Assembly (NCBI GenBank): GCA_045560765.1
Contig: JBJKZD010000009.1
Coordinates: 1,054,001-1,118,000 of the forward strand
Source of the DNA: UBA9926 sp913064795
GTDB taxonomy: Bacteria > Pseudomonadota > Gammaproteobacteria > Pseudomonadales > Azotimanducaceae
DNA length: 64,000 nt
Direction: 5' to 3'
The first letter of the stretch is position 1; each line of letters opens with the position of its first letter. Position numbers and translations under genes: made by a program. Of the stretch, positions 1 to 8,646 are shown in pieces. Under the pieces are notes generated by a model. The model was not told where the DNA came from. It saw only the letters and a list, made by a program, of their open reading frames with translations, and did no database searches.

Positions 1-360
1 GTCGATCGCAGCAGCGCTACCAATTTTTGTCTAATCAATGCGCTTTCAGCCCGCCAATTTGTTGGTGAGGGACCCCATTATGGTCGGCCGGGCCATATTG
101 AAGGTTCAATCAACTTGCCCTACAGCCACTTTTTGGATGATCAAATGAAATTTCTCGGACTCGGTGCGTTGCGAACACTTTTCTCCGATGATCAACTTGC
201 CCCAGATGCTGAGATCGCGACGTATTGCGGTGGTGGCATTGCGGCATCTATCCCAATTTTTGCATTGGCGCTTTTAGGAAAGGAAAGCGGAGTCAGACTC
301 TACGACAATAGTCTATCCGAGTGGGCTCAACAAAAGAGTTGGCCCATGGCTGTGGGCTAA
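1..360 (+). CDS. rhodanese-domain sulfurtransferase, 3' part
   Basis: Open from the first base, so the 5' end lies outside the window. The visible 119 residues contain a rhodanese C-terminal half: GRPGHIEGSINLPY (the usual G-H-I-G-A-N-P-type loop) and the active-site loop CGGGIAAS, whose Cys codon is at 226-228 and would carry the persulfide. Family knowledge: such proteins transfer sulfane sulfur from thiosulfate or mercaptopyruvate to acceptors such as cyanide. CGGGIAAS is more like the thiosulfate:cyanide sulfurtransferase type than single-domain GlpE, but substrate cannot be read from this fragment. The next gene starts 216 bases downstream on the same strand, and nothing suggests functional linkage. 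Confidence 0.85.
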   Translation, partial: VDRSSATNFCLINALSARQFVGEGPHYGRPGHIEGSINLPYSHFLDDQMKFLGLGALRTLFSDDQLAPDAEIATYCGGGIAASIPIFALALLGKESGVRLYDNSLSEWAQQKSWPMAVG

Positions 361-578
361 CGCCTTAACCCAGCTTCCGGGGTGATCGGCTTCGGCAATG
401 GCTTTTGGTGAGGGGGATACTGGCGCTATTGAGATGCTCGCTTGGGGGATGGGTTTTGATCTTAGGGAATCTTGCCCGACTCCACTGAAGGCCCTCGATG
501 CTGGCATTGGGTGCCTTGAGGTTGTCTTTTAGGATTGCGCCGTCCCTGACCGAGCTGTGCTAGGGTAGAAGGGCGGTG

Positions 579-2132
579 ATGAGTGAGGGGACTTTGGCGT
601 TGTCAGACAATACACCAGAAATACATCGACCACTTTCAAAGCGTGTTCTCGCGTCCTACGGTGCGCCCGCTTTGCCCTTGGCCTTGGTGGGACTACCCAT
701 GGCGGTGTACTTGCCGGCGGTTTATGCCGATACCGATGGGTTCGGCCTGGCCCTCGGTGCGGTAGGACTGATCTTGACGCTCAGTCGGTTGACCGATGTG
801 ATTACAGATCCATTGATCGGGTTTTTCTCTGATCGGCTCAAGACTCGCTGGGGTCGGCGCAAGCCTTTTATTTTGATTGGAACCCCCATCTATGCGCTCG
901 GCATCTGGCTGTTGTTCGTGCCGCCCATCGAATTCACGACGCTGAGCTGGTGGGGTTTTGAATTTAGCTCCGGATATCCGTATTTGTTCGTCATGGTGAC
1001 ATTGGTTTACCTAGGCTCGACCATCAAGGATTTGCCCTATGTCGCTTGGGGCGCAGAGCTTTCAAGCAATTACAACGAACGCACGCTCATCACCTCTTGG
1101 CGTGAGGGCTTTGCCGTCACGGGCTCTCTGCTGTCAGCGTTTACCCCGGCTTTGCTGCTTTTCGCAGGTTACGTCAAACCGACAGATGCGGTGTACTTTT
1201 TGTCGGTGGCCATGTGCATTGTGATGCCGATCCTAGTCATCAATGCGCTGGTGGTTGTGCCTGAATACCCTGTCAAAGTCAGTGTCAAAAAAATCCCGTT
1301 GAAAGAGAGCTTAAAGGTGGTGATGGCCAATCGACCTTACGTCTTGCTCATTATTATTTTTGTGTTCTCAACCTTGGGTTCGGCCATGACCAATAGCCTG
1401 AGCTTCTTCTTTGTCAAGCATGTGCTGTTAGCCGGGGATTTGTATGGGCTTTATTTGGCGCCGTATTTTGTGTCCCAAATCCTCGCGATTCCTTTGTGGT
1501 TTGCACTTTCACGTCGCATCGGAAAACATCGGGCAACGATGGCGGCCATCGGCTGGTATGCCCTGTGGTCCTGTTTTATACCCCTCATTGCACTGGCGCC
1601 AGAATCTTGGTTCCAGGCTTTTCAGATCCCCGTGGTGCTCGGGTTTTTGCCCGCAGATTGGCATGCCAGTGTGGTTCTGAGGTTCGAATCAAAGGAAACG
1701 GGCAAGTTCCTATTTTTTATTTTTATCATGTGCTTAAAAGGGTCTGCCATCGGGGCACTGGCAGCCCTGCCGGCTGCAATGGCTGCTGATGTGATTGATC
1801 TTGATACGGTCAAAACCGGAGAGCGCCGGGCTGGCGCTTATTTCTCGATCTGGAGCATGACCCGAAAGGCTTCCTACGCGCTCGGCATCACCATCGGAAC
1901 GGGCGCTGCGGTTCTTTTTGGATTTGATTCCCTGGCTGACCCCGTCAACAACCCGAATTCATCCGAATCCTTGTTGTGGCTTGCTTGTCTGTACTCAGTG
2001 ATTCCCGCGATGTTTAAATTTGTTGCAATGCCGTTGCTCTGGAACTATCCCTTGACGGAAGCTCGATTGGCTGAAGTCCAAAAAGAAATTCAAGCTGAAT
2101 CGGGATCAGCGCCTTCCCCGACGAAGAGCTGA
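579..2132 (+). CDS. GPH-family sugar:cation symporter (MFS)
   Basis: Predicted inner-membrane secondary transporter of about 517 residues with about twelve hydrophobic segments. RLTDVITDPLIGFFSDR, followed by TRWGRRKPFI, is the loop 2-3 signature of the glycoside-pentoside-hexuronide (MelB-like) family, which couples sugar or glycoside uptake to Na+ or H+. A second helix pair with MAADVIDLDTVKTGERRAG matches the late GPH motif where family members have D-x-x-x-x-x-G-x-R. ATG at 579 is chosen; a GTG directly before it at 576 is the alternative. Substrate is unknown because no glycosidase or sugar kinase is adjacent. Its 3' end overlaps the convergent HAD phosphatase gene by 43 bases. Confidence 0.85.
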   Translation: MSEGTLALSDNTPEIHRPLSKRVLASYGAPALPLALVGLPMAVYLPAVYADTDGFGLALGAVGLILTLSRLTDVITDPLIGFFSDRLKTRWGRRKPFILIGTPIYALGIWLLFVPPIEFTTLSWWGFEFSSGYPYLFVMVTLVYLGSTIKDLPYVAWGAELSSNYNERTLITSWREGFAVTGSLLSAFTPALLLFAGYVKPTDAVYFLSVAMCIVMPILVINALVVVPEYPVKVSVKKIPLKESLKVVMANRPYVLLIIIFVFSTLGSAMTNSLSFFFVKHVLLAGDLYGLYLAPYFVSQILAIPLWFALSRRIGKHRATMAAIGWYALWSCFIPLIALAPESWFQAFQIPVVLGFLPADWHASVVLRFESKETGKFLFFIFIMCLKGSAIGALAALPAAMAADVIDLDTVKTGERRAGAYFSIWSMTRKASYALGITIGTGAAVLFGFDSLADPVNNPNSSESLLWLACLYSVIPAMFKFVAMPLLWNYPLTEARLAEVQKEIQAESGSAPSPTKS

Positions 2133-2782
2133 CCCTGAACGAAAGTCAGCCCTTGGTAATCATCGATCACAAGATTGGCCTCAGTGCGATCAACGTCGAG
2201 CAGGTAAGGGCTATCAATGCCGATCACAGTCATGCCTGCTGCTCTGGCGGCTTTGAAGCCGGTGATAGAGTCCTCAAATACGATGCAATCCGCCGCTGAA
2301 ATCCCCAGTGCGTTGGCCGCTTCGACAAAAATTTCTGGATCGGGTTTGCTTCTTCTTACCTCATCGCCGCAAAGCGTTGTTGTAATTTTCTGGAGCCAAG
2401 GTTTTTGAGAGCGCTTGAGCTCGAACATTTCCCGGGAGGAACTGGTCGCAATGGCGATGGGAACATCCTGATCCAGAAGGCCTTCGATGAACCTCTCGGC
2501 GCCGGTGATCGGCCGCGCCGTCGGGAACAGTACTTTTAAAAAGACGCTACGCCGATCAAGAAATGTCTGTGCATCCATGGGCAGATCGTACTCTGAGACA
2601 GTCATATTGGCCGACTCCATCGCCTCGCGCCCAACGATGGTTCGCTTAAACTCTAGGGTAAAGCGCCGTCCTATTGGGTCCATGACGTTTTGGGTTGCCT
2701 CGGTATAGAGCGGTTCGGTATCCAGAAGCGTTCCGTCGAGATCAAAAATAAAACCTTTGGGAGCCAGGGAGGTTGTCGACAT
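2090..2782 (-). CDS. HAD-superfamily (subfamily IA) phosphatase
   Basis: Cytosolic phosphohydrolase of 230 residues. Motif I is FDLDGTLLDTE, with nucleophile Asp14 and general acid Asp16. The cap domain lies between motif I and motif II (IAIATSSS). The motif III Lys is in RSKPDPEIF and motif IV is VFEDSITGF. The layout matches the beta-phosphoglucomutase / pseudouridine-phosphatase / GS1-like branch, so a small sugar-phosphate or nucleotide-phosphate substrate is likely but not determined. ATG 2782 has a GGAG six bases upstream; a TTG 18 bases earlier is less likely. It is convergent with the symporter and overlaps it by 43 bases. Confidence 0.85.
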   Translation of the reverse strand: MSTTSLAPKGFIFDLDGTLLDTEPLYTEATQNVMDPIGRRFTLEFKRTIVGREAMESANMTVSEYDLPMDAQTFLDRRSVFLKVLFPTARPITGAERFIEGLLDQDVPIAIATSSSREMFELKRSQKPWLQKITTTLCGDEVRRSKPDPEIFVEAANALGISAADCIVFEDSITGFKAARAAGMTVIGIDSPYLLDVDRTEANLVIDDYQGLTFVQGQLFVGEGADPDSA

Positions 2783-3028
2783 GCTTGTCTCCGAAGTCAA
2801 TGATCACCGTTAGTCGTGGCCGGGTTAGCTGTATCTCACGGTACAGTAATGGGGTTGGGGTGGGGAGGGATTCTACAGCGCTCGGCGGTCTTGAGAAAAC
2901 GATTTTTACAGTGATGGAGTCCTGGACCGACGGGCCGGCGCTTTCTGCGAAACCTGGCAAAGAAAGTTGCCGAGCCGGGGGATATTTATACGGAATTGAT
3001 GGTCTATAGAGCGCGGTCCATAACCGGA

Positions 3029-3057
3029 TTTGCAGGTGAGAGAATCTTTACTATGAT
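3029..3057 (+). promoter_or_regulatory. candidate sigma70 promoter for the ABC exporter operon
   Basis: TTTGCA at 3029-3034 and TATGAT at 3052-3057 are separated by 17 bases, close to TTGACA-17-TATAAT. Transcription would start near 3064, about 34 bases before the TTG start, with the AAGGAGG ribosome-binding site at 3086-3092 in the leader. The remainder of the 2783-3097 gap shows no other recognisable element. Confidence 0.45.
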
Positions 3058-3097
3058 ACCCAGCGTGAGCTGGTAGGAACTATTTAAGGAGGTTGGA

Positions 3098-4030
3098 TTG
3101 ATCCAGGTCAATCAGTTAACAAAGCAGTTTGGTGGGGCGGTCGTGGTCAAAGATCTCTCTTTTGAAGTCGCTGCCGGAGCGGTCCTCGGCTTTTTGGGGC
3201 CTAATGGCGCCGGTAAATCAACAACGATGAAAATGCTAACCGGGTTTCTAGCGCCGTCGTCAGGGAGTGCGAAGATTAACGGTTTTGATATTCAGTCAGA
3301 ACGTCAAGCAGCGCAGGCGGAAATCGGTTATCTACCCGAAGGCGCGCCGTGTTACGAGGAAATGACGGTGTATCGTTTTCTACACTTCATCGCAGAAATT
3401 AGGGGCTTTAGGGGCCGCGAAATTGCCCATTCAATTGATCGAGTGCTCGAGCGAGTGTCTTTGAACGCAGTTCTCGATCAAAGGATCGAGACGCTGTCAA
3501 AAGGGTTTAAGCGCCGGGTGGGATTGGCTCAAGCACTGATCCACGACCCCCGGGTTCTTATTCTCGATGAGCCCACAGATGGCCTTGACCCCAATCAGAA
3601 ACACCAGGTTCGGGAGATGATTCGAAGTCTATCCGACGAAAAAATTGTCATTATCTCGACCCACATTCTTGAGGAAGTTTCGGCGGTCTGCAGCAGAGCA
3701 ATGATTATTAACAAAGGCGAAATTGTCATGGACAATACGCCGGAGGCGTTGGCTGAGTTAGCGCCTGAGCATGAATCTGTTAGCTTGATGATCCAGGATG
3801 TGGACCCTCAGGAAGTGGCGAGTGCCTTAAGCCTTTTGCCTGAATCTGATCGGGTGGTGTTAGACCCAGATGGCCGCGTGACTGTGTTTCCTAAATCCAT
3901 CGGCAGCCCCCTGCTCGGCGCGGTGCAATCGCTGGTTGCGGCGCATGAGTGGCGAGTCGTTTCGATGGTTCAGCATCGGGGTCAGCTGGATGCTGTTTTT
4001 AGAGCGGCAACTGAAGGAGGCGCTGGATGA
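3098..4030 (+). CDS. ABC transporter ATP-binding protein (GldA/CcmA type)
   Basis: ATPase subunit of an ABC-2-type exporter, 310 residues. Walker A GPNGAGKST is at residues 34-42, a signature-like LSKGFKRR near 133, Walker B VLILDEPTDGLDP, and the H-loop in ISTHILEE. A C-terminal extension of about 90 residues beyond the nucleotide-binding domain is typical of this class. TTG start, supported by a perfect AAGGAGG five bases upstream. It overlaps the permease gene by four bases (ATGA), so the two are translationally coupled. Family knowledge: close relatives head gliding-motility (gldA-gldF-gldG) operons in Bacteroidetes and similar clusters of unknown cargo in Proteobacteria. Cargo here is not inferable. 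Confidence 0.9.
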   Translation: MIQVNQLTKQFGGAVVVKDLSFEVAAGAVLGFLGPNGAGKSTTMKMLTGFLAPSSGSAKINGFDIQSERQAAQAEIGYLPEGAPCYEEMTVYRFLHFIAEIRGFRGREIAHSIDRVLERVSLNAVLDQRIETLSKGFKRRVGLAQALIHDPRVLILDEPTDGLDPNQKHQVREMIRSLSDEKIVIISTHILEEVSAVCSRAMIINKGEIVMDNTPEALAELAPEHESVSLMIQDVDPQEVASALSLLPESDRVVLDPDGRVTVFPKSIGSPLLGAVQSLVAAHEWRVVSMVQHRGQLDAVFRAATEGGAG

Positions 4031-4761
4031 GCCATTTAGCGGTTATTTTTAAGCGAGAATTCGCGAGTTATTTCGTGACCCCCGTCGCTTACGTTTTTAT
4101 CTTGGTTTTTTTGGTGCTCTCGAGTGCGTTCACGTTTTATCTCGGGCAGTTTTATGAGCGTGGTCAAGCCGATCTTCAACCCTTTTTTAACTTCCATCCA
4201 TGGCTGTATTTGTTTTTGGTGCCCGCAGTGTCGATGAGACTGTGGTCAGAAGAACGAAAATCAGGCTCTATCGAGTTGCTGCTGACTTTACCGATTACGC
4301 TTTGGGAGGCGATCTTGGGTAAGTTTCTAGCAGCCTGGGCCTTCGGGGGCCTCGCGTTGATAGGGACTTTCCCAATCTGGCTCACCGTGGCCTATCTGGG
4401 TGAGCCGGACAACGGTGCCATTATGGGCAGCTATGTGGGCAGTTGGTTGATGGCTGGGGCATTTTTAGCCATTGGGTGCTGCATGTCTGCGTTAACCAAA
4501 AGCCAAATCATTGCCTTCATTCTCTCCGGTACAACCTGTCTCCTGTTTGTGCTCGCCGGATTTCCGTTGGTGCTGAATTTTTTTGAAGGCTGGGTGCCTG
4601 TAATGATGCTCGACTTGATCGCAGGTTTGAGTGTGATAGCGCACTTTACCTCCATTTCAAAAGGAGTCTTGGCGTTGACTGATCTGATTTATTTCGTGTC
4701 GATGATAATACTGTGGCTGTTTTTTACTCGGCTAATGCTGATCATCAAGTCAGCGGATTAG
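4027..4761 (+). CDS. ABC-2 type permease (GldF type)
   Basis: Membrane subunit of the exporter encoded with the preceding ATPase. About 244 residues with roughly six hydrophobic segments; the N-terminal FKREFASYFVTPVAYVF is the usual ABC-2/GldF opening, where an amphipathic helix precedes the first membrane span. SMRLWSEERKSGSIELLLTLP is the conserved cytoplasmic coupling region of this permease class (shown here across two spans as SMRLWSEERKSG and SIELLLTLP). It starts inside the ATPase stop codon region (ATGA overlap) and ends nine bases before the start of the GldG-like gene, which fits a single transcript. Confidence 0.88.
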   Translation: MSHLAVIFKREFASYFVTPVAYVFILVFLVLSSAFTFYLGQFYERGQADLQPFFNFHPWLYLFLVPAVSMRLWSEERKSGSIELLLTLPITLWEAILGKFLAAWAFGGLALIGTFPIWLTVAYLGEPDNGAIMGSYVGSWLMAGAFLAIGCCMSALTKSQIIAFILSGTTCLLFVLAGFPLVLNFFEGWVPVMMLDLIAGLSVIAHFTSISKGVLALTDLIYFVSMIILWLFFTRLMLIIKSAD

Positions 4762-4769
4762 AGGGCCTT

Positions 4770-6605
4770 ATGAACAATCTTGTTAAGTATTTTAGTGCTG
4801 TCGCCCTTGCATTGGTGACCTTCTCTGTGGTGATCCTGTTCAGTAGTACCTTTTTGAAAGGCGCTCGGGTCGACTTAACCGAACATCAATTGTTCACCTT
4901 GACCCAAGGCAGTCAAAACATCGTCGGAGACATCGAGGAGCCAATCCACCTTTATTTGTATTTTTCCGAATCGACGACCCGGGATTTGACCCAGCTTCGC
5001 ACCTATGCGGATCGTGTGGGAACCTTACTCGAAGAATATGTGTCCCTCAGTCAAGGACAATTGATCCTGAGTCGCATTGACCCAGAGCCTTTTTCAGCCG
5101 CTGAGGACGACGCTGACCGCTATGGCCTCCAAAGCATTCCCGTCAACGGAGCCGGAGATACGCTGTATTTTGGTTTGGTCGGCAGCAATGCTCTGGATGA
5201 TGTGGAAGTCATCGAGTTTTTCCAGCCGGACAAAGAGGTATTTCTCGAGTACGACATCAGCCAATTGTTGTACCGACTCAGTCATCCCAGTAAACCTCGA
5301 GTGGGTTTGCTTGCAGGTTTCCCAGTGCGCGATCGAGTCAACCCCCAGACCTTCAGCTCTGAGCCCGGTTGGCGGTCGATCGCTGAACTCGAACAGAATT
5401 TTGAGGTTGTTGAAATCACTGCTGACGCGACAACGATCGATCAGGATTTGACAATGCTGCTCCTGATCCATCCAAAGACAGTGACCCCAGCGCTGCAGAA
5501 ACAGATTCGGGAATTTCTTGCGCGGGGGGGCGCTTTACTCGCGTTTGTTGATCCCCTGGCGGAAATGGATGTCACCCAAACTGCGCCCATGATGCCCTCC
5601 TTGCCTGGCGGACAGAACTCCGACCTTAACTGGCTTACAGAGGCCTGGGGCGTCTCCCTGCGCGCCGATCAAATCTTAGCGGATGGACAGTTGGCGCTCA
5701 GCGTTACCGGGAGCGGCGGCGCACCTATCCGTCATCTTGGTATTCTGGGGCTGGGCCCCGGTCAGCTGAGTACGGATGAGGTGGTTACCAGTCAACTCGA
5801 GAGCATCAATGTTTCGACAGCGGGGATACTCGATATCGAGGAACCCAAGCTAGAGGTCACGACACTATTGATGTCCTCTGTTTTCTCAGCCGGCCTCGAC
5901 GCGGGCCAATTTCAAGTTTTACAAGATCCAGAATCACTGCAGAAGACTTTCAGTCCGGGCAATGCAGCGTTACCGATCGCTGTTTCGATGCAAGGCGCTC
6001 TGCCCTTGGCAGATATCTTGGGTGAGCCCAGCGAGAGCACTGACCTGCGTAGGGTCAGCCTAACGTTGGTTGCGGATACGGATCTTTTATCTGATCGAAT
6101 GTGGGTGCAGGTGCAAAACTTTTTTGGACAATCGATTGCTACCGCCTGGGCCGACAATGGAAGTTTTTTGATCAATGCTGTGGATTATCAGGCTGGGAGC
6201 GCTGACCTGATTAGCATACGCAGTCGTGGTCAATACACCCGGCCTTTCGAGGTAGTCCAGAATCTCAAGCGAGAAGCAGAAGCGCGGTACTTGGAAAGTG
6301 CAGATCAGTTACAATTGGAATTGGTCGAGACTGAACAACGTTTGAGTGAGCTGGAGTCTCAAAAGGTTGCCGAGGGTCAGCTCACGCTCAACGCAGATCA
6401 AGAAGCCGCGTTGATTGAATTTCAGGACCGCAAACTGATGATTCGAAAACAACTGCGCGACGTCAGGCATCAACTTGATCAAGATATTGAAGACTTAGGG
6501 GCAACCCTGAAATTGCTGAACATCGCCGTGCTCCCACTGTTGATTACCTTGTTGTTGGGGCTGATTGTGGGAATGCGCCGGGCGAGGGGAGCAGGATCGT
6601 CATGA
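4770..6605 (+). CDS. GldG-like ABC-associated protein (uncharacterised transport-system component)
   Basis: 611 residues with one membrane segment near the N-terminus (about residues 8-30), a large periplasmic region and a second membrane segment near the C-terminus (LLNIAVLPLLITLLLGLIV). RVDLTEHQLFTLTQGS near the start is the hallmark of GldG / DUF7088 proteins. A glutamine- and glutamate-rich coiled-coil-like stretch (about residues 510-590) precedes the last helix. ATG 4770 is chosen because the membrane anchor follows at once; an upstream in-frame start at 4713 would lie inside the permease gene. It overlaps the DUF4340 gene by ATGA. The middle part resembles IFT52/GldG domains that are thought to bind a ligand, but the function is inferred only from context. 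Confidence 0.85.
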   Translation: MNNLVKYFSAVALALVTFSVVILFSSTFLKGARVDLTEHQLFTLTQGSQNIVGDIEEPIHLYLYFSESTTRDLTQLRTYADRVGTLLEEYVSLSQGQLILSRIDPEPFSAAEDDADRYGLQSIPVNGAGDTLYFGLVGSNALDDVEVIEFFQPDKEVFLEYDISQLLYRLSHPSKPRVGLLAGFPVRDRVNPQTFSSEPGWRSIAELEQNFEVVEITADATTIDQDLTMLLLIHPKTVTPALQKQIREFLARGGALLAFVDPLAEMDVTQTAPMMPSLPGGQNSDLNWLTEAWGVSLRADQILADGQLALSVTGSGGAPIRHLGILGLGPGQLSTDEVVTSQLESINVSTAGILDIEEPKLEVTTLLMSSVFSAGLDAGQFQVLQDPESLQKTFSPGNAALPIAVSMQGALPLADILGEPSESTDLRRVSLTLVADTDLLSDRMWVQVQNFFGQSIATAWADNGSFLINAVDYQAGSADLISIRSRGQYTRPFEVVQNLKREAEARYLESADQLQLELVETEQRLSELESQKVAEGQLTLNADQEAALIEFQDRKLMIRKQLRDVRHQLDQDIEDLGATLKLLNIAVLPLLITLLLGLIVGMRRARGAGSS

Positions 6606-7609
6606 CCCGTATACAAATTGCGGGTGCAGCGGTCATTGCTTTGATGGTGATCGCACTTGTCGTTGATGAGCGCTCAGCTTTGGATCAGTCCGGTGATCAG
6701 AGCCTCCTTCCCGGTTTAGCCGGTGAGTTAGCCAGCCTTGATCGTGTGCAAGTGCGCGGGCTGGATCATTCTGTTGAATTGGTCCGGCGGGACAATATCT
6801 GGCGGGTGGCTGAACGCTATGACTATCCTGCGAAATTTGAGCAGCTGTCGGACCTCCTCGATCAGCTCAGCCAGGCTAAGCTGATTGAGCGAAAAACCGC
6901 ACGGGTTGAAAGTCACGACAGTCTTGATGTGGTGGTTGGGCCTCAAAGCCGTGGCCACCGAATCGTTTTCCCTGGGTTGGATCTTGAACCGTTGATCATT
7001 GGCAGGACTGCAACGCTTCGGTCGGGCACTTTCGTTCGCTTGGGTGAGGAGGCTCAGGTTTGGTTAGCGGATCAAACCGTCGAGATCACCGCCGACCCCG
7101 CGCTTTGGCTAGACAGTCAGATGTTAACCATACCCGAATCTCAAATCCTCAGTATGGCTGCTTTCGCTGGGCAGGGCGCTGCGCTATTTGAGGTCAATCG
7201 GGACCCGGCATCGGGTGAATTGAACCTGACTAATCTGCCCGAGGGTCGAACGCTTCGCTATGGAACGGCCTTAACGCCGAATTTCACCGTGATAGGCCAA
7301 TTACAGTTGTTGGATGTGGCCCAGCGCGTTCCCTTGCGCTGGGAAGGCGCAGCCCGTCGGGTGTACCGTTTAGTTGATGGGCGTAGGGTGACGGTGCAGA
7401 CGGCGGCTGATGCCGGAGACTTTTGGATACAGGTCCAAGTGGGTCAAGAGGACGAGCAGGTTGCTTCATTGGATGGGACGGATGTTTTCGTGAACATTAC
7501 GGCGGTCCAGCAAGAAACCTTTGATTTCAAAGTTTCCCAGCGAACCTTCACCGATTTGACCGCTGATCTAGAGCAATTTTTGAAACCTTTGGAGGAGCCC
7601 TCTCAATGA
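6602..7609 (+). CDS. DUF4340 domain protein
   Basis: 335 residues: a short N-terminal membrane anchor (AGAAVIALMVIALVV) followed by a periplasmic region. The sequence WRVAERYDYPAKFEQLSDLL and the following LSQAKLIERKT stretch match the DUF4340 pattern, a domain regularly encoded after GldG-like genes. It starts in the GldG-like stop (ATGA) and its own stop overlaps the next gene's ATG the same way, so four to five genes here are translationally chained. No catalytic motif is visible. It is probably an accessory component of the exporter complex; the molecular role is unknown. Confidence 0.82.
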   Translation: MTRIQIAGAAVIALMVIALVVDERSALDQSGDQSLLPGLAGELASLDRVQVRGLDHSVELVRRDNIWRVAERYDYPAKFEQLSDLLDQLSQAKLIERKTARVESHDSLDVVVGPQSRGHRIVFPGLDLEPLIIGRTATLRSGTFVRLGEEAQVWLADQTVEITADPALWLDSQMLTIPESQILSMAAFAGQGAALFEVNRDPASGELNLTNLPEGRTLRYGTALTPNFTVIGQLQLLDVAQRVPLRWEGAARRVYRLVDGRRVTVQTAADAGDFWIQVQVGQEDEQVASLDGTDVFVNITAVQQETFDFKVSQRTFTDLTADLEQFLKPLEEPSQ

Positions 7610-8391
7610 CTGCAGAGTCCTTGTTGGTGACCGAGCGTGATGGCGATATCTTGACGATGGTGCTGAATCGACCTCGGTCCATGAATGCCTTAAATACCGA
7701 GTTGATGTCGGCGATTGAATCCTGGGCTAGGTCCATGATCAATGATCCCGCGAGGGTTGTGATCATTCGTGGCGCGGGCAAGCATTTTTGCGCAGGAGCG
7801 GATTTGAAGCCTGGGGACCGTACGAAGCCTTCTTTGGTTCAGGGGCGACGCGATGCTCAGTTGGGTGGACGAATGTTGCGTGCCCTGGCTGAGATTCCCC
7901 AGGTGACGATTGCCGCCGTTCATGGCGCTGCTCTGGGCGGTGGTCTCTGTATTCCCACGGCTTGTGATTTTAGGATCGCTGCGGACGATGCCCTGGGCGG
8001 GTATCCCGAGGTTAATTTAGGGATGAATTTAATGTGGCATTCCGTCGGTTATTGCCTGCGGTTAGTGGGCCCTGCAAAAGCCAAGCGAATGATCATGCTG
8101 GGCGAACGCTTGGATGCGGAAACCCTCGAAAATTGGGGGTTGTGGGATGAGGTGGTGCCTCGAGCTGATCTCGAGCAGCGCAGCTTGGCGCTGGCTCAAT
8201 CCTACGCGGCGCAACCGCCGATCGCAGTCCAAATGATCAAAGAAACGATCAATCAGGTCAGTGGCGCATTAGATCGAGCGATTTTGCATATGGATGCTGA
8301 TCAGAATCTGCTCACGGCAGGTAGTCAGGATCGACAGCGGGCCATCGCAGCCTTTCTCTCGGGTGATCGCGTCGACTATATCGGCGATTAA
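7606..8391 (+). CDS. enoyl-CoA hydratase/isomerase family protein
   Basis: 261-residue crotonase-fold protein acting on an acyl-CoA thioester in the cytosol. Visible features: the first oxyanion segment GKHFCAGADLK, the second oxyanion segment HGAALGGGLCIPTACD, and the GYPEVNLGMN segment, which carries one of the catalytic-site acidic residues in many hydratases. It starts within the DUF4340 stop (ATGA) although it shares no evident function with the exporter. The 3' end overlaps the convergent biotinyl-carrier gene by four bases. The exact reaction (hydratase, isomerase or dehalogenase type) cannot be settled from sequence alone. Confidence 0.88.
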   Translation: MTAESLLVTERDGDILTMVLNRPRSMNALNTELMSAIESWARSMINDPARVVIIRGAGKHFCAGADLKPGDRTKPSLVQGRRDAQLGGRMLRALAEIPQVTIAAVHGAALGGGLCIPTACDFRIAADDALGGYPEVNLGMNLMWHSVGYCLRLVGPAKAKRMIMLGERLDAETLENWGLWDEVVPRADLEQRSLALAQSYAAQPPIAVQMIKETINQVSGALDRAILHMDADQNLLTAGSQDRQRAIAAFLSGDRVDYIGD

Positions 8392-8612
8392 TCGACCTCA
8401 ATGACCGCAAGGTCCTGGTCTTCCTCCACTGGGTCGCCCTCTGCGACGAGAATTTTCTGGATCCGGCCTTTGTACTCGGCCTCTACCGGAATTTCCATCT
8501 TCATGGATTCAAGAATCATCAGCTCGGCTTCAGCTTCGATGACAGCGCCCTCCTCAAAAAGGATCTTCCAGACGGTCCCCGTGATCTCAGACTTCAGGGT
8601 TTCAATAGCCAT
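8388..8612 (-). CDS. stand-alone biotin/lipoyl carrier domain protein
   Basis: 74-residue single-domain carrier. ESMKMEIP contains the biotin-attachment lysine within the SMKM variant of the AMKM motif, at the tip of the expected beta-hairpin, with GTVWKIL and EGDPVEEDQDLAVIE forming the repeated half-domains of the swinging-arm fold. Family knowledge: such short free-standing carriers serve acyl-CoA or other biotin-dependent carboxylases. ATG 8612 has AAGGAAA about seven bases upstream. It lies 34 bases behind the alcohol dehydrogenase gene on the same strand. No carboxylase subunit is in the window, so its partner is unknown. Confidence 0.85.
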   Translation of the reverse strand: MAIETLKSEITGTVWKILFEEGAVIEAEAELMILESMKMEIPVEAEYKGRIQKILVAEGDPVEEDQDLAVIEVD

Positions 8613-8646
8613 GTTATGTTTCCTTATGGGTCAAGGCAGTCGCTTG

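Noticed and set aside
583..1789. Several 60-100 codon frames overlapping the symporter gene.
   Set aside because: They lie wholly within a well-supported gene in other frames and show no family similarity.
2840..3009. Short open frames in the gap before the ABC exporter operon.
   Set aside because: They overlap on both strands, lack ribosome-binding sites and have no recognisable content.
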